Assembly: GCF_050908995.1 (NCBI RefSeq)
Contig: NW_027484921.1
Location: 1-64,000 of the forward strand
Reading direction: 5' to 3'
Length of the DNA stretch: 64,000 nt
Source of the DNA: Andrena cerasifolii
Taxonomy: Eukaryota; Arthropoda; Insecta; Hymenoptera; Andrenidae
In this document: one piece after another, positions 51,867 through 63,953 of the stretch
How the letters are laid out: every line of letters begins with the position of its first letter
Numbering within the stretch: the first letter of the stretch is position 1
The notes under the pieces: generated by a model
What the model was told of the DNA's origin: nothing
What the model saw: only the letters and a program-made list of their open reading frames with translations
Databases searched by the model: none
Program-made: the position numbers and the translations under genes

Positions 51867-53111
51867 AATATCGGTTTTTCAATATCGGTTTTGCAATATC
51901 AGTTTTTCGATATAGGTTTTTCAATATCGGTTTTTGAATATCGGTTCTAATATCGGATTCAGTATCGGTTTTTGAATATCGGTTCTAATATCGGATTCAA
52001 TATCGGTTCTAATATCGGATTCAATATCGGTTTTTCAATATCGGTTTTTCAATATCGGTTTTGCAATATCAGTTTTTCGATATCAGTTTTTCAATATTTG
52101 TTTTTCAATATCGGTTCTAATATCGGATTCAATATCGGTTTTTCAATATCGGTTTTTCAATATTTGTTTTTCAATATTTGTTTTTCAATATTTGTTTTTC
52201 AATATGGGTTTTTCAATATCGGTTTTTCAATATCGGTTTTTCAATATCAGTTTTTCAATATTTGGTTTTCAATATCGGTTTTTGAATATCGGTTCTAATA
52301 TCGGATTCAGTATCGGTTTTTGAATATCGGTTCTAATATCGAATTAAATATCGGTTTTTCAATATCGGTTTTGCAATATCAGTTTTTCGATATAGGTTTT
52401 TCAATATCGGTTTTTGAATATCGGTTCTAATATCGGATTCAATATCGGTTTTTCAATATCGGTTTTGCAATATCAGTTTTTCGATATCAGTTTTTCAATA
52501 TTTGTTTTTCAATATCGGTTTTTCAATATCGGTTCTAATATCGGATTCAATATCGGTTTTTCAATATCGGTTTTGCAATATCAGTTTTTCGATATAGGTT
52601 TTTCAATATCGGTTTTTCAATATCGGTTCTAATATCGGATTCAACATCGGTTTTTGAATATCGGTTCTAATATCGGATTCAATATCGGTTTTTTAATATT
52701 TGTTTTTCAATATCGGTTTTTCAATATCGGTTTTTCAATATCGGTTTTTCAATATCAGTTTTTCAATATTTGGTTTTCAATATCGGTTTTTGAATATCGG
52801 TTCTAATATCGGATTCAGTATCGGTTTTTGAATATCGGTTCTAATATCGAATTAAATATCGGTTTTTCAATATCGGTTTTGCAATATCAGTTTTTCGATA
52901 TAGGTTTTTCAATATCGGTTTTTGAATATCGGTTCTAATATCGGATTCAGTATCGGTTTTTGAATATCGGTTCTAATATCGAATTAAATATCGGTTTTTC
53001 AATATCGGTTTTGCAATATCAGTTTTTCGATATAGGTTTTTGAATATCGGTTTTTGAATATCGGTTCTAATATCGGATTCAATATCGGTTTTTCAATATC
53101 GGTTTTTCAAT
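51867..53111 (+). repeat. 3,762-bp-offset duplication, left copy
   Basis: This matches 55629-56873. Both copies carry the pair GGTTCTAATATC + GGATTCAATATC twice in direct succession (from about 51,982 and 55,744), a CAATATGGG junction (about 52,204 and 55,966) and the T6 unit. The left edge is the GAATTAAATATC/GGATTCAATATC difference near 51,861; the right edge is ATTTG versus ATCGG near 53,112. Confidence 0.87.
52125..52206 (+). repeat. 82-bp block without the AATAAC marker
   Basis: Same run of ATTTG-joined units, but it starts with GGATTCAATATC and the last unit ends ATATG (TGTTTTTCAATATG). This may be the ancestral form before the T-to-A change, or a reversion by conversion. Confidence 0.85.
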
Positions 53112-54000
53112 ATTTGTTTTTCAATATCGGTTTTGCAATATCGGTCCTAATATCGGATTCAATATCGGTTTTTCAATATCGGTTTTTCAATATCGGTTTT
53201 TCAATATCAGTTTTTCAATATTTGTTTTTCAATATCGGTTTTTGAATATCGGTTCTAATATCGGATTCAGTATCGGTTTTTGAATATCGGTTCTAATATC
53301 GGATTCAATATCGGTTTTTGAATATCGGTTCTAATATCGGATTCAATATCGGTTTTTCAATATCGGTTTTGCAATATCAGTTTTTCGATATCAGTTTTTC
53401 AATATTTGTTTTTCAATATCGGTTTTTGAATATCGGTTCTAATATCGGATTCAACATCGGTTTTTGAATATCGGTTCTAATATCGGATTCAATATCGGTT
53501 TTGCAATATCGGTTTTTCAATATCGGTTTTTCAATATCGGTTCTAATATCGGATTCAATATCGGTTTTGCAATATCAGTTTTTCGATATAGGTTTTTCAA
53601 TATCGGTTTTTGAATATCGGTTCTAATATCGGATTCAATATCGGTTTTTGAATATCGGTTCTAATATCGGATTCAATATCGGTTTTTCAATATCGGTTTT
53701 GCAATATCAGTTTTTCGATATCAGTTTTTCAATATTTGTTTTTCAATATCGGTTCTAATATCGGATTCAATATCGGTTTTTCAATATCGGTTTTGCAATA
53801 TCAGTTTTTCGATATAGGTTTTTCAATATCGGTTTTTCAATATCGGTTCTAATATCGGATTCAACATCGGTTTTTGAATATCGGTTCTAATATCGGATTC
53901 AATACCGGTTTTTCAATATTTGTTTTTCAATATCGGTTTTTCAATATCGGTTTTTCAATATCGGTTTTTCAATATCGGTTTTTCAATATTTGTTTTTCAA
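52222..54000 (+). repeat. 7,892-bp-offset segmental duplication, right copy
   Basis: This is the partner of 44330-46110. It has CAATACCGG near 53,905 where the left copy has CAATATCGG. It overlaps the 3,762-bp-offset duplication. Confidence 0.82.
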
Positions 54001-55628
54001 TATCGGTTTTGCAATATCGGTCCTAATATCGGATTCAATATCGGTTTTTCAATATCGGTTTTTCAATATCGGTTTTTCAATATCAGTTTTTCAATATTTG
54101 TTTTTCAATATCGGTTTTTGAATATCGGTTCTAATATCGGATTCAGTATCGGTTTTTGAATATCGGTTCTAATATCGGATTCAATATCGGTTTTTGAATA
54201 TCGGTTCTAATATCGGATTCAATATCGGTTTTTCAATATCGGTTTTGCAATATCAGTTTTTCGATATCAGTTTTTCAATATTTGTTTTTCAATATCGGTT
54301 TTTGAATATCGGTTCTAATATCGGATTCAACATCGGTTTTTGAATATCGGTTCTAATATCGGATTCAATATCGGTTTTGCAATATCGGTTTTTCAATATC
54401 GGTTTTTCAATATCGGTTCTAATATCGGATTCAATATCGGTTTTGCAATATCAGTTTTTCGATATAGGTTTTTCAATATCGGTTTTTGAATATCGGTTCT
54501 AATATCGGATTCAATATCGGTTTTTGAATATCGGTTCTAATATCGGATTCAATATCGGTTTTTCAATATCGGTTTTGCAATATCAGTTTTTCGATATCAG
54601 TTTTTCAATATTTGTTTTTCAATATCGGTTCTAATATCGGATTCAATATCGGTTTTTCAATATCGGTTTTGCAATATCAGTTTTTCGATATAGGTTTTTC
54701 AATATCGGTTTTTCAATATCGGTTCTAATATCGGATTCAACATCGGTTTTTGAATATCGGTTCTAATATCGGATTCAATATCGGTTTTTCAATATCGGTT
54801 TTGCAATATCAGTTTTTCGATATCAGTTTTTCAATATTTGTTTTTCAATATCGGTTTTTCAATATCGGTTCTAATATCGGATTCAATATCGGTTTTGCAA
54901 TATCAGTTTTTCGATATAGGTTTTTCAACATCGGTTTTTGAATATCGGTTCTAATATCGGATTCAATATCGGTTTTTGAATATCGGTTCTAATATCGGAT
55001 TCAATATCGGTTTTTCAATATCGGTTTTGCAATATCAGTTTTTCGATATCAGTTTTTCAATATTTGTTTTTCAATATCGGTTCTAATATCGGATTCAATA
55101 TCGGTTTTTCAATATCGGTTTTGCAATATCAGTTTTTCGATATAGGTTTTTCAATATCGGTTTTTCAATATCGGTTCTAATATCGGATTCAACATCGGTT
55201 TTTGAATATCGGTTCTAATATCGGATTCAATATCGGTTTTTCAATATTTGTTTTTCAATATCGGTTTTTCAATATCGGTTTTTCAATATCGGTTTTTCAA
55301 TATCAGTTTTTCAATATTTGGTTTTCAATATCGGTTTTTGAATATCGGTTCTAATATCGGATTCAGTATCGGTTTTTGAATATCGGTTCTAATATCGAAT
55401 TAAATATCGGTTTTTCAATATCGGTTTTGCAATATCAGTTTTTCGATATAGGTTTTTCAATATCGGTTTTTGAATATCGGTTCTAATATCGGATTCAGTA
55501 TCGGTTTTTGAATATCGGTTCTAATATCGAATTAAATATCGGTTTTTCAATATCGGTTTTGCAATATCAGTTTTTCGATATAGGTTTTTCAATATCGGTT
55601 TTTGAATATCGGTTCTAATATCGGATTC

Positions 55629-56873
55629 AATATCGGTTTTTCAATATCGGTTTTGCAATATCAGTTTTTCGATATAGGTTTTTCAATATCGGTTTTTGAA
55701 TATCGGTTCTAATATCGGATTCAGTATCGGTTTTTGAATATCGGTTCTAATATCGGATTCAATATCGGTTCTAATATCGGATTCAATATCGGTTTTTCAA
55801 TATCGGTTTTTCAATATCGGTTTTGCAATATCAGTTTTTCGATATCAGTTTTTCAATATTTGTTTTTCAATATCGGTTCTAATATCGGATTCAATATCGG
55901 TTTTTCAATATCGGTTTTTCAATATTTGTTTTTCAATATTTGTTTTTCAATATTTGTTTTTCAATATGGGTTTTTCAATATCGGTTTTTCAATATCGGTT
56001 TTTCAATATCAGTTTTTCAATATTTGGTTTTCAATATCGGTTTTTGAATATCGGTTCTAATATCGGATTCAGTATCGGTTTTTGAATATCGGTTCTAATA
56101 TCGAATTAAATATCGGTTTTTCAATATCGGTTTTGCAATATCAGTTTTTCGATATAGGTTTTTCAATATCGGTTTTTGAATATCGGTTCTAATATCGGAT
56201 TCAATATCGGTTTTTCAATATCGGTTTTGCAATATCAGTTTTTCGATATCAGTTTTTCAATATTTGTTTTTCAATATCGGTTTTTCAATATCGGTTCTAA
56301 TATCGGATTCAATATCGGTTTTTCAATATCGGTTTTGCAATATCAGTTTTTCGATATAGGTTTTTCAATATCGGTTTTTCAATATCGGTTCTAATATCGG
56401 ATTCAACATCGGTTTTTGAATATCGGTTCTAATATCGGATTCAATATCGGTTTTTTAATATTTGTTTTTCAATATCGGTTTTTCAATATCGGTTTTTCAA
56501 TATCGGTTTTTCAATATCAGTTTTTCAATATTTGGTTTTCAATATCGGTTTTTGAATATCGGTTCTAATATCGGATTCAGTATCGGTTTTTGAATATCGG
56601 TTCTAATATCGAATTAAATATCGGTTTTTCAATATCGGTTTTGCAATATCAGTTTTTCGATATAGGTTTTTCAATATCGGTTTTTGAATATCGGTTCTAA
56701 TATCGGATTCAGTATCGGTTTTTGAATATCGGTTCTAATATCGAATTAAATATCGGTTTTTCAATATCGGTTTTGCAATATCAGTTTTTCGATATAGGTT
56801 TTTGAATATCGGTTTTTGAATATCGGTTCTAATATCGGATTCAATATCGGTTTTTCAATATCGGTTTTTCAAT
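55629..56873 (+). repeat. 3,762-bp-offset duplication, right copy
   Basis: This is the partner of 51867-53111, with no difference noticed. It is followed at about 56,890-57,320 by a local duplication of about 321 bp carrying the ATATGGGATTC variant twice (about 56,967 and 57,288). A third instance is at about 46,588. Confidence 0.87.
55887..55968 (+). repeat. 82-bp block without the AATAAC marker, duplicate
   Basis: Copy of the block at 52125, exactly 3,762 bp away, with the same terminal ATATG. Confidence 0.85.
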
Positions 56874-57410
56874 ATCGGTTCTAATATCGGATTCAATATC
56901 GGTTTTGCAATATCAGTTTTTCGATATAGGTTTTTGAATATCGGTTTTTGAATATCGGTTCTAATATGGGATTCAATATCGGTTTTTGAATATCGGTTCT
57001 AATATCGGATTCAATATCGGTTTTTCAATATCGGTTTTGCAATATCAGTTTTTCGATATCAGTTTTTCAATATTTGTTTTTCAATATCGGTTCTAATATC
57101 GGATTCAATATCGGTTTTTCAATATCGGTTTTGCAATATCAGTTTTTCGATATCAGTTTTTCAATATTTGTTTTTCAATATCGGTTTTTCAATATCGGTT
57201 CTAATATCGGATTCAATATCGGTTTTGCAATATCAGTTTTTCGATATAGGTTTTTGAATATCGGTTTTTTAATATCGGTTCTAATATGGGATTCAATATC
57301 GGTTTTTGAATATCGGTTCTAATATCGGATTCAATATCGGTTTTTCAATATCGGTTTTGCAATATCAGTTTTTCGATATCAGTTTTTCAATATTTGTTTT
57401 TCAATATCGG

Positions 57411-59196
57411 TTCTAATATCGGATTCAATATCGGTTTTTCAATATCGGTTTTGCAATATCAGTTTTTCGATATAGGTTTTTCAATATCGGTTTTTCAATA
57501 TCGGTTCTAATATCGGATTCAACATCGGTTTTTGAATATCGGTTCTAATATCGGATTCAATATCGGTTTTTCAATATTTGTTTTTCAATATCGGTTTTTC
57601 AATATCGGTTTTTCAATATCGGTTTTTCAATATCAGTTTTTCAATATTTGGTTTTCAATATCGGTTTTTGAATATCGGTTCTAATATCGGATTCAGTTTC
57701 GGTTTTTGAATATCGGTTCTAATATCGAATTAAATATCGGTTTTTCAATATCGGTTTTGCAATATCAGTTTTTCGATATAGGTTTTTCAATATCGGTTTT
57801 TGAATATCGGTTCTAATATCGGATTCAGTATCGGTTTTTGAATATCGGTTCTAATATCGAATTAAATATCGGTTTTTCAATATCGGTTTTGCAATATCAG
57901 TTTTTCGATATAGGTTTTTCAATATCGGTTTTTGAATATCGGTTCTAATATCGGATTCAATATTGGTTTTTCAATATCGGTTTTGCAATATCAGTTTTTC
58001 GATATCAGTTTTTCAATATTTGTTTTTCAATATCGGTTTTTCAATATCGGTTCTAATATCGGATTCAATAACGGTTTTTCAATATCGGTTTTTCAATATT
58101 TGTTTTTCAATATTTGTTTTTCAATATTTGTTTTTCAATATCGGTTTTTCAATATCGGTTCTAATATCGGATTCAATATCGGTTTTTCAATATCGGTTTT
58201 GCAATATCAGTTTTTCGATATAGGTTTTTCAATATCGGATTCAGTATCGGTTTTTGAATATCGGTTCTAATATCGGATTCAATATCGGTTTTTGAATATC
58301 GGTTCTAATATCGGATTCAATATCGGTTTTTCAATATTTGTTTTTCAATATCGGTTTTTCAATATCGGTTTTTCAATATCGGTTTTTCAATATCAGTTTT
58401 TCAATATTTGGTTTTCAATATCGGTTTTTGAATATCGGTTCTAATATCGGATTCAGTATCGGTTTTTGAATATCGGTTCTAATATCGAATTAAATATCGG
58501 TTTTTCAATATCGGTTTTGCAATATCAGTTTTTCGATATAGGTTTTTCAATATCGGTTTTTGAATATCGGTTCTAATATCGGATTCAGTATCGGTTTTTG
58601 AATATCGGTTCTAATATCGAATTAAATATCGGTTTTTCAATATCGGTTTTGCAATATCAGTTTTTCGATATAGGTTTTTCAATATCGGTTTTTGAATATC
58701 GGTTCTAATATCGGATTCAATATCGGTTTTTCAATATCGGTTTTGCAATATCAGTTTTTCGATATCAGTTTTTCAATATTTGTTTTTCAATATCGGTTTT
58801 TCAATATCGGTTCTAATATCGGATTCAATATCGGTTTTGCAATATCAGTTTTTCGATATAGGTTTTTCAATATCGGTTTTTGAATATCGGTTCTAATATC
58901 GGATTCAATATCGGTTTTTGAATATCGGTTCTAATATCGGATTCAATATCGGTTTTTCAATATCGGTTTTGCAATATCAGTTTTTCGATATCAGTTTTTC
59001 AATATTTGTTTTTCAATATCGGTTCTAATATCGGATTCAATATCGGTTTTTCAATATCGGTTTTGCAATATCAGTTTTTCGATATAGGTTTTTCAATATC
59101 GGTTTTTCAATATCGGTTCTAATATCGGATTCAATATCGGTTTTGCAATATCAGTTTTTCGATATAGGTTTTTCAATATCGGTTTTTGAATATCGG
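57411..59196 (+). repeat. 1,786-bp tandem unit, copy 1 (distant duplicate)
   Basis: Corresponds to 46713-48404 at an offset of 10,698 bp but is 94 bp longer. The extra piece, near 58,980-59,080, is five 14-mers (including AGTTTTTCGATATC, AGTTTTTCAATATT and TGTTTTTCAATATC) plus GGTTCTAATATC and GGATTCAATATC. Confidence 0.84.
58061..58142 (+). repeat. 82-bp AATAAC block, copy 8
   Basis: Counterpart of copy 5 at an offset of 10,698 bp. Confidence 0.9.
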
Positions 59197-60779
59197 TTCT
59201 AATATCGGATTCAATATCGGTTTTTCAATATCGGTTTTGCAATATCAGTTTTTCGATATAGGTTTTTCAATATCGGTTTTTCAATATCGGTTCTAATATC
59301 GGATTCAACATCGGTTTTTGAATATCGGTTCTAATATCGGATTCAATATCGGTTTTTCAATATTTGTTTTTCAATATCGGTTTTTCAATATCGGTTTTTC
59401 AATATCGGTTTTTCAATATCAGTTTTTCAATATTTGGTTTTCAATATCGGTTTTTGAATATCGGTTCTAATATCGGATTCAGTTTCGGTTTTTGAATATC
59501 GGTTCTAATATCGAATTAAATATCGGTTTTTCAATATCGGTTTTGCAATATCAGTTTTTCGATATAGGTTTTTCAATATCGGTTTTTGAATATCGGTTCT
59601 AATATCGGATTCAGTATCGGTTTTTGAATATCGGTTCTAATATCGAATTAAATATCGGTTTTTCAATATCGGTTTTGCAATATCAGTTTTTCGATATAGG
59701 TTTTTCAATATCGGTTTTTGAATATCGGTTCTAATATCGGATTCAATATTGGTTTTTCAATATCGGTTTTGCAATATCAGTTTTTCGATATCAGTTTTTC
59801 AATATTTGTTTTTCAATATCGGTTTTTCAATATCGGTTCTAATATCGGATTCAATAACGGTTTTTCAATATCGGTTTTTCAATATTTGTTTTTCAATATT
59901 TGTTTTTCAATATTTGTTTTTCAATATCGGTTTTTCAATATCGGTTCTAATATCGGATTCAATATCGGTTTTTCAATATCGGTTTTGCAATATCAGTTTT
60001 TCGATATAGGTTTTTCAATATCGGATTCAGTATCGGTTTTTGAATATCGGTTCTAATATCGGATTCAATATCGGTTTTTGAATATCGGTTCTAATATCGG
60101 ATTCAATATCGGTTTTTCAATATTTGTTTTTCAATATCGGTTTTTCAATATCGGTTTTTCAATATCGGTTTTTCAATATCAGTTTTTCAATATTTGGTTT
60201 TCAATATCGGTTTTTGAATATCGGTTCTAATATCGGATTCAGTATCGGTTTTTGAATATCGGTTCTAATATCGAATTAAATATCGGTTTTTCAATATCGG
60301 TTTTGCAATATCAGTTTTTCGATATAGGTTTTTCAATATCGGTTTTTGAATATCGGTTCTAATATCGGATTCAGTATCGGTTTTTGAATATCGGTTCTAA
60401 TATCGAATTAAATATCGGTTTTTCAATATCGGTTTTGCAATATCAGTTTTTCGATATAGGTTTTTCAATATCGGTTTTTGAATATCGGTTCTAATATCGG
60501 ATTCAATATCGGTTTTTCAATATCGGTTTTGCAATATCAGTTTTTCGATATCAGTTTTTCAATATTTGTTTTTCAATATCGGTTTTTCAATATCGGTTCT
60601 AATATCGGATTCAATATCGGTTTTGCAATATCAGTTTTTCGATATAGGTTTTTCAATATCGGTTTTTGAATATCGGTTCTAATATCGGATTCAATATCGG
60701 TTTTTGAATATCGGTTCTAATATCGGATTCAATATCGGTTTTTCAATATCGGTTTTGCAATATCAGTTTTTCGATATCA
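59197..60779 (+). repeat. 1,786-bp tandem unit, copy 2 (distant duplicate)
   Basis: Corresponds to 48405-49987, now at an offset of 10,792 bp (10,698 + 94). It carries the same GGATTCAGTTTC and AATATTGG markers (about 59,467 and 59,749). Confidence 0.84.
59847..59928 (+). repeat. 82-bp AATAAC block, copy 9
   Basis: Counterpart of copy 6, 1,786 bp after copy 8. Confidence 0.9.
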
Positions 60780-62515
60780 GTTTTTCAATATTTGTTTTTC
60801 AATATCGGTTCTAATATCGGATTCAATATCGGTTTTTCAATATCGGTTTTGCAATATCAGTTTTTCGATATAGGTTTTTCAATATCGGTTTTTCAATATC
60901 GGTTCTAATATCGGATTCAACATCGGTTTTTGAATATCGGTTCTAATATCGGATTCAATATCGGTTTTTCAATATTTGTTTTTCAATATCGGTTTTTCAA
61001 TATCGGTTTTTCAATATCGGTTTTTCAATATCAGTTTTTCAATATTTGGTTTTCAATATCGGTTTTTGAATATCGGTTCTAATATCGGATTCAGTATCGG
61101 TTTTTGAATATCGGTTCTAATATCGAATTAAATATCGGTTTTTCAATATCGGTTTTGCAATATCAGTTTTTCGATATAGGTTTTTCAATATCGGTTTTTG
61201 AATATCGGTTCTAATATCGGATTCAGTATCGGTTTTTGAATATCGGTTCTAATATCGAATTAAATATCGGTTTTTCAATATCGGTTTTGCAATATCAGTT
61301 TTTCGATATAGGTTTTTCAATATCGGTTTTTGAATATCGGTTCTAATATCGGATTCAATATCGGTTTTTCAATATCGGTTTTGCAATATCAGTTTTTCGA
61401 TATCAGTTTTTCAATATTTGTTTTTCAATATCGGTTTTTCAATATCGGTTCTAATATCGGATTCAATAACGGTTTTTCAATATCGGTTTTTCAATATTTG
61501 TTTTTCAATATTTGTTTTTCAATATTTGTTTTTCAATATCGGTTTTTCAATATCGGTTCTAATATCGGATTCAATATCGGTTTTTCAATATCGGTTTTGC
61601 AATATCAGTTTTTCGATATAGGTTTTTCAATATCGGATTCAGTATCGGTTTTTGAATATCGGTTCTAATATCGGATTCAATATCGGTTTTTGAATATCGG
61701 TTCTAATATCGGATTCAATATCGGTTTTTCAATATCGGTTTTGCAATATCAGTTTTTCGATATCAGTTTTTCAATATTTGTTTTTCAATATCGGTTTTTG
61801 AATATCGGTTCTAATATCGGATTCAACATCGGTTTTTGAATATCGGTTCTAATATCGGATTCAATATCGGTTTTGCAATATCGGTTTTTCAATATCGGTT
61901 TTTCAATATCGGTTCTAATATCGGATTCAATATCGGTTTTGCAATATCAGTTTTTCGATATAGGTTTTTCAATATCGGTTTTTGAATATCGGTTCTAATA
62001 TCGGATTCAATATCGGTTTTTGAATATCGGTTCTAATATCGGATTCAATATCGGTTTTTCAATATCGGTTTTGCAATATCAGTTTTTCGATATCAGTTTT
62101 TCAATATTTGTTTTTCAATATCGGTTCTAATATCGGATTCAATATCGGTTTTTCAATATCGGTTTTGCAATATCAGTTTTTCGATATAGGTTTTTCAATA
62201 TCGGTTTTTCAATATCGGTTCTAATATCGGATTCAACATCGGTTTTTGAATATCGGTTCTAATATCGGATTCAATATCGGTTTTTCAATATTTGTTTTTC
62301 AATATCGGTTTTTCAATATCGGTTTTTCAATATCGCTTTTTCAATATCAGTTTTTCAATATTTGGTTTTCAATATCGGTTTTTGAATAATGGTTCTAATA
62401 TCGGATTCAGTATCGGTTTTTGAATATCGGTTCTAATATCGAATTAAATATCGGTTTTTCAATATCGGTTTTGCAATATCAGTTTTTCGATATAGGTTTT
62501 TCAATATCGGTTTTT
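60780..62515 (+). repeat. Right part of the 5-kb segmental duplication, right copy
   Basis: This is the partner of 49988-51630. Private substitutions include GAATAATGG near 62,387 and GCTTTTTCAATATC near 62,336. Confidence 0.8.
61459..61540 (+). repeat. 82-bp AATAAC block, copy 10
   Basis: Counterpart of copy 7 at an offset of 10,886 bp. Confidence 0.9.
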
Positions 62516-62642
62516 GAATATCGGTTCTAATATCGGATTCAATATCGGTTTTTCAATATCGGTTTTGCAATATCAGTTTTTCGATTTCAGTTTTTCAATA
62601 TTTGTTTTTCAATATCGGTTTTTCAATATCGGTTCTAATATC

Positions 62643-62724
62643 GGATTCAATAACGGTTTTTCAATATCGGTTTTTCAATATTTGTTTTTCAATATTTGTT
62701 TTTCAATATTTGTTTTTCAATGTC
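62643..62724 (+). repeat. 82-bp AATAAC block, copy 11
   Basis: Differs from the others by CAATGTC in the last unit (about 62,720). Confidence 0.9.
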
Positions 62725-63324
62725 GGTTTTTCAATATCGGTTCTAATATCGGATTCAATATCGGTTTTTCAATATCGGTTTTGCAATATCAGTTTTTCGA
62801 TATAGGTTTTTCAATATCGGTTTTTCAATATCGGTTCTAATATCGGATTCAACATCGGTTTTTGAATATCGGTTCTAATATCGGATTCAATATCGGTTTT
62901 GCAATATCGGTTTTTCAATATCGGTTTTGCAATATCAGTTTTTCGATATAGGTTTTTCAATATCGGTTTTTCAATATCGGTTCTAATATCGGATTCAATA
63001 TCGGTTTTTCAATATCGGTTTTTCAATATCGGTTTTTCAATATCACTTTTTCAATATTTGTTTTTCAATATCGGTTTTTGAATATCGGTTCTAATATCGG
63101 ATTCAGTATCGGTTTTTGAATATCGGTTCTAATATCGAATTAAATATCGGTTTTTCAATATCGGTTTTGCAATATCAGTTTTTCGATATAGGTTTTTCAA
63201 TATCGGTTTTTGAATATCGGTTCTAATATCGGATTCAATATCGGTTTTTCAATATCGGTTTTGCAATATCAGTTTTTCGATATCAGTTTTTCAATATTTG
63301 TTTTTCAATATCGGTTCTAATATC

Positions 63325-63406
63325 GGATTCAATAACGGTTTTTCAATATCGGTTTTTCAATATTTGTTTTTCAATATTTGTTTTTCAATATTTGTTTTTC
63401 AATATC
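63325..63406 (+). repeat. 82-bp AATAAC block, copy 12
   Basis: Only 682 bp after copy 11. The canonical 14-mer that precedes GGTTCTAATATC in most other copies is missing. Confidence 0.9.
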
Positions 63407-63540
63407 GGTTTTTCAATATCGGTTCTAATATCGGATTCAATATCGGTTTTTCAATATCGGTTTTGCAATATCAGTTTTTCGATATAGGTTTTTCAATATC
63501 GGTTTTTCAATATCGGTTTTTCAATATCGGTTCTAATATC

Positions 63541-63551
63541 GGATCAACATC
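63541..63551 (+). repeat. 11-bp odd-length unit GGATCAACATC
   Basis: This is GGATTCAACATC with one T missing, and it is the only 11-bp unit noticed. It is unique in the window. Confidence 0.92.
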
Positions 63552-63953
63552 GGTTTTTGAATATCGGTTCTAATATCGGATTCAATATCGGTTTTTCAAT
63601 ATTTGTTTTTCAATATCGGTTTTTCAATATCGGTTTTTCAATATCGGTTTTTCAATATCGGTTTTTCAATATCAGTTTTTCAATATTTGGTTTTCAATAT
63701 CGGTTTTTGAATATCGGTTCTAATATCGGATTCAGTATCGGTTTTTGAATATCGGTTCTAATATCGAATTAAATATCGGTTTTTCAATATCGGTTTTGCA
63801 ATATCAGTTTTTCGATATAGGTTTTTCAATATCGGTTTTTGAATATCGGTTCTAATATCGGATTCAATATCGGTTTTTCAATATCGGTTTTGCAATATCA
63901 GTTTTTCGATATCAGTTTTTCAATATTTGTTTTTCAATATCGGTTCTAATATC

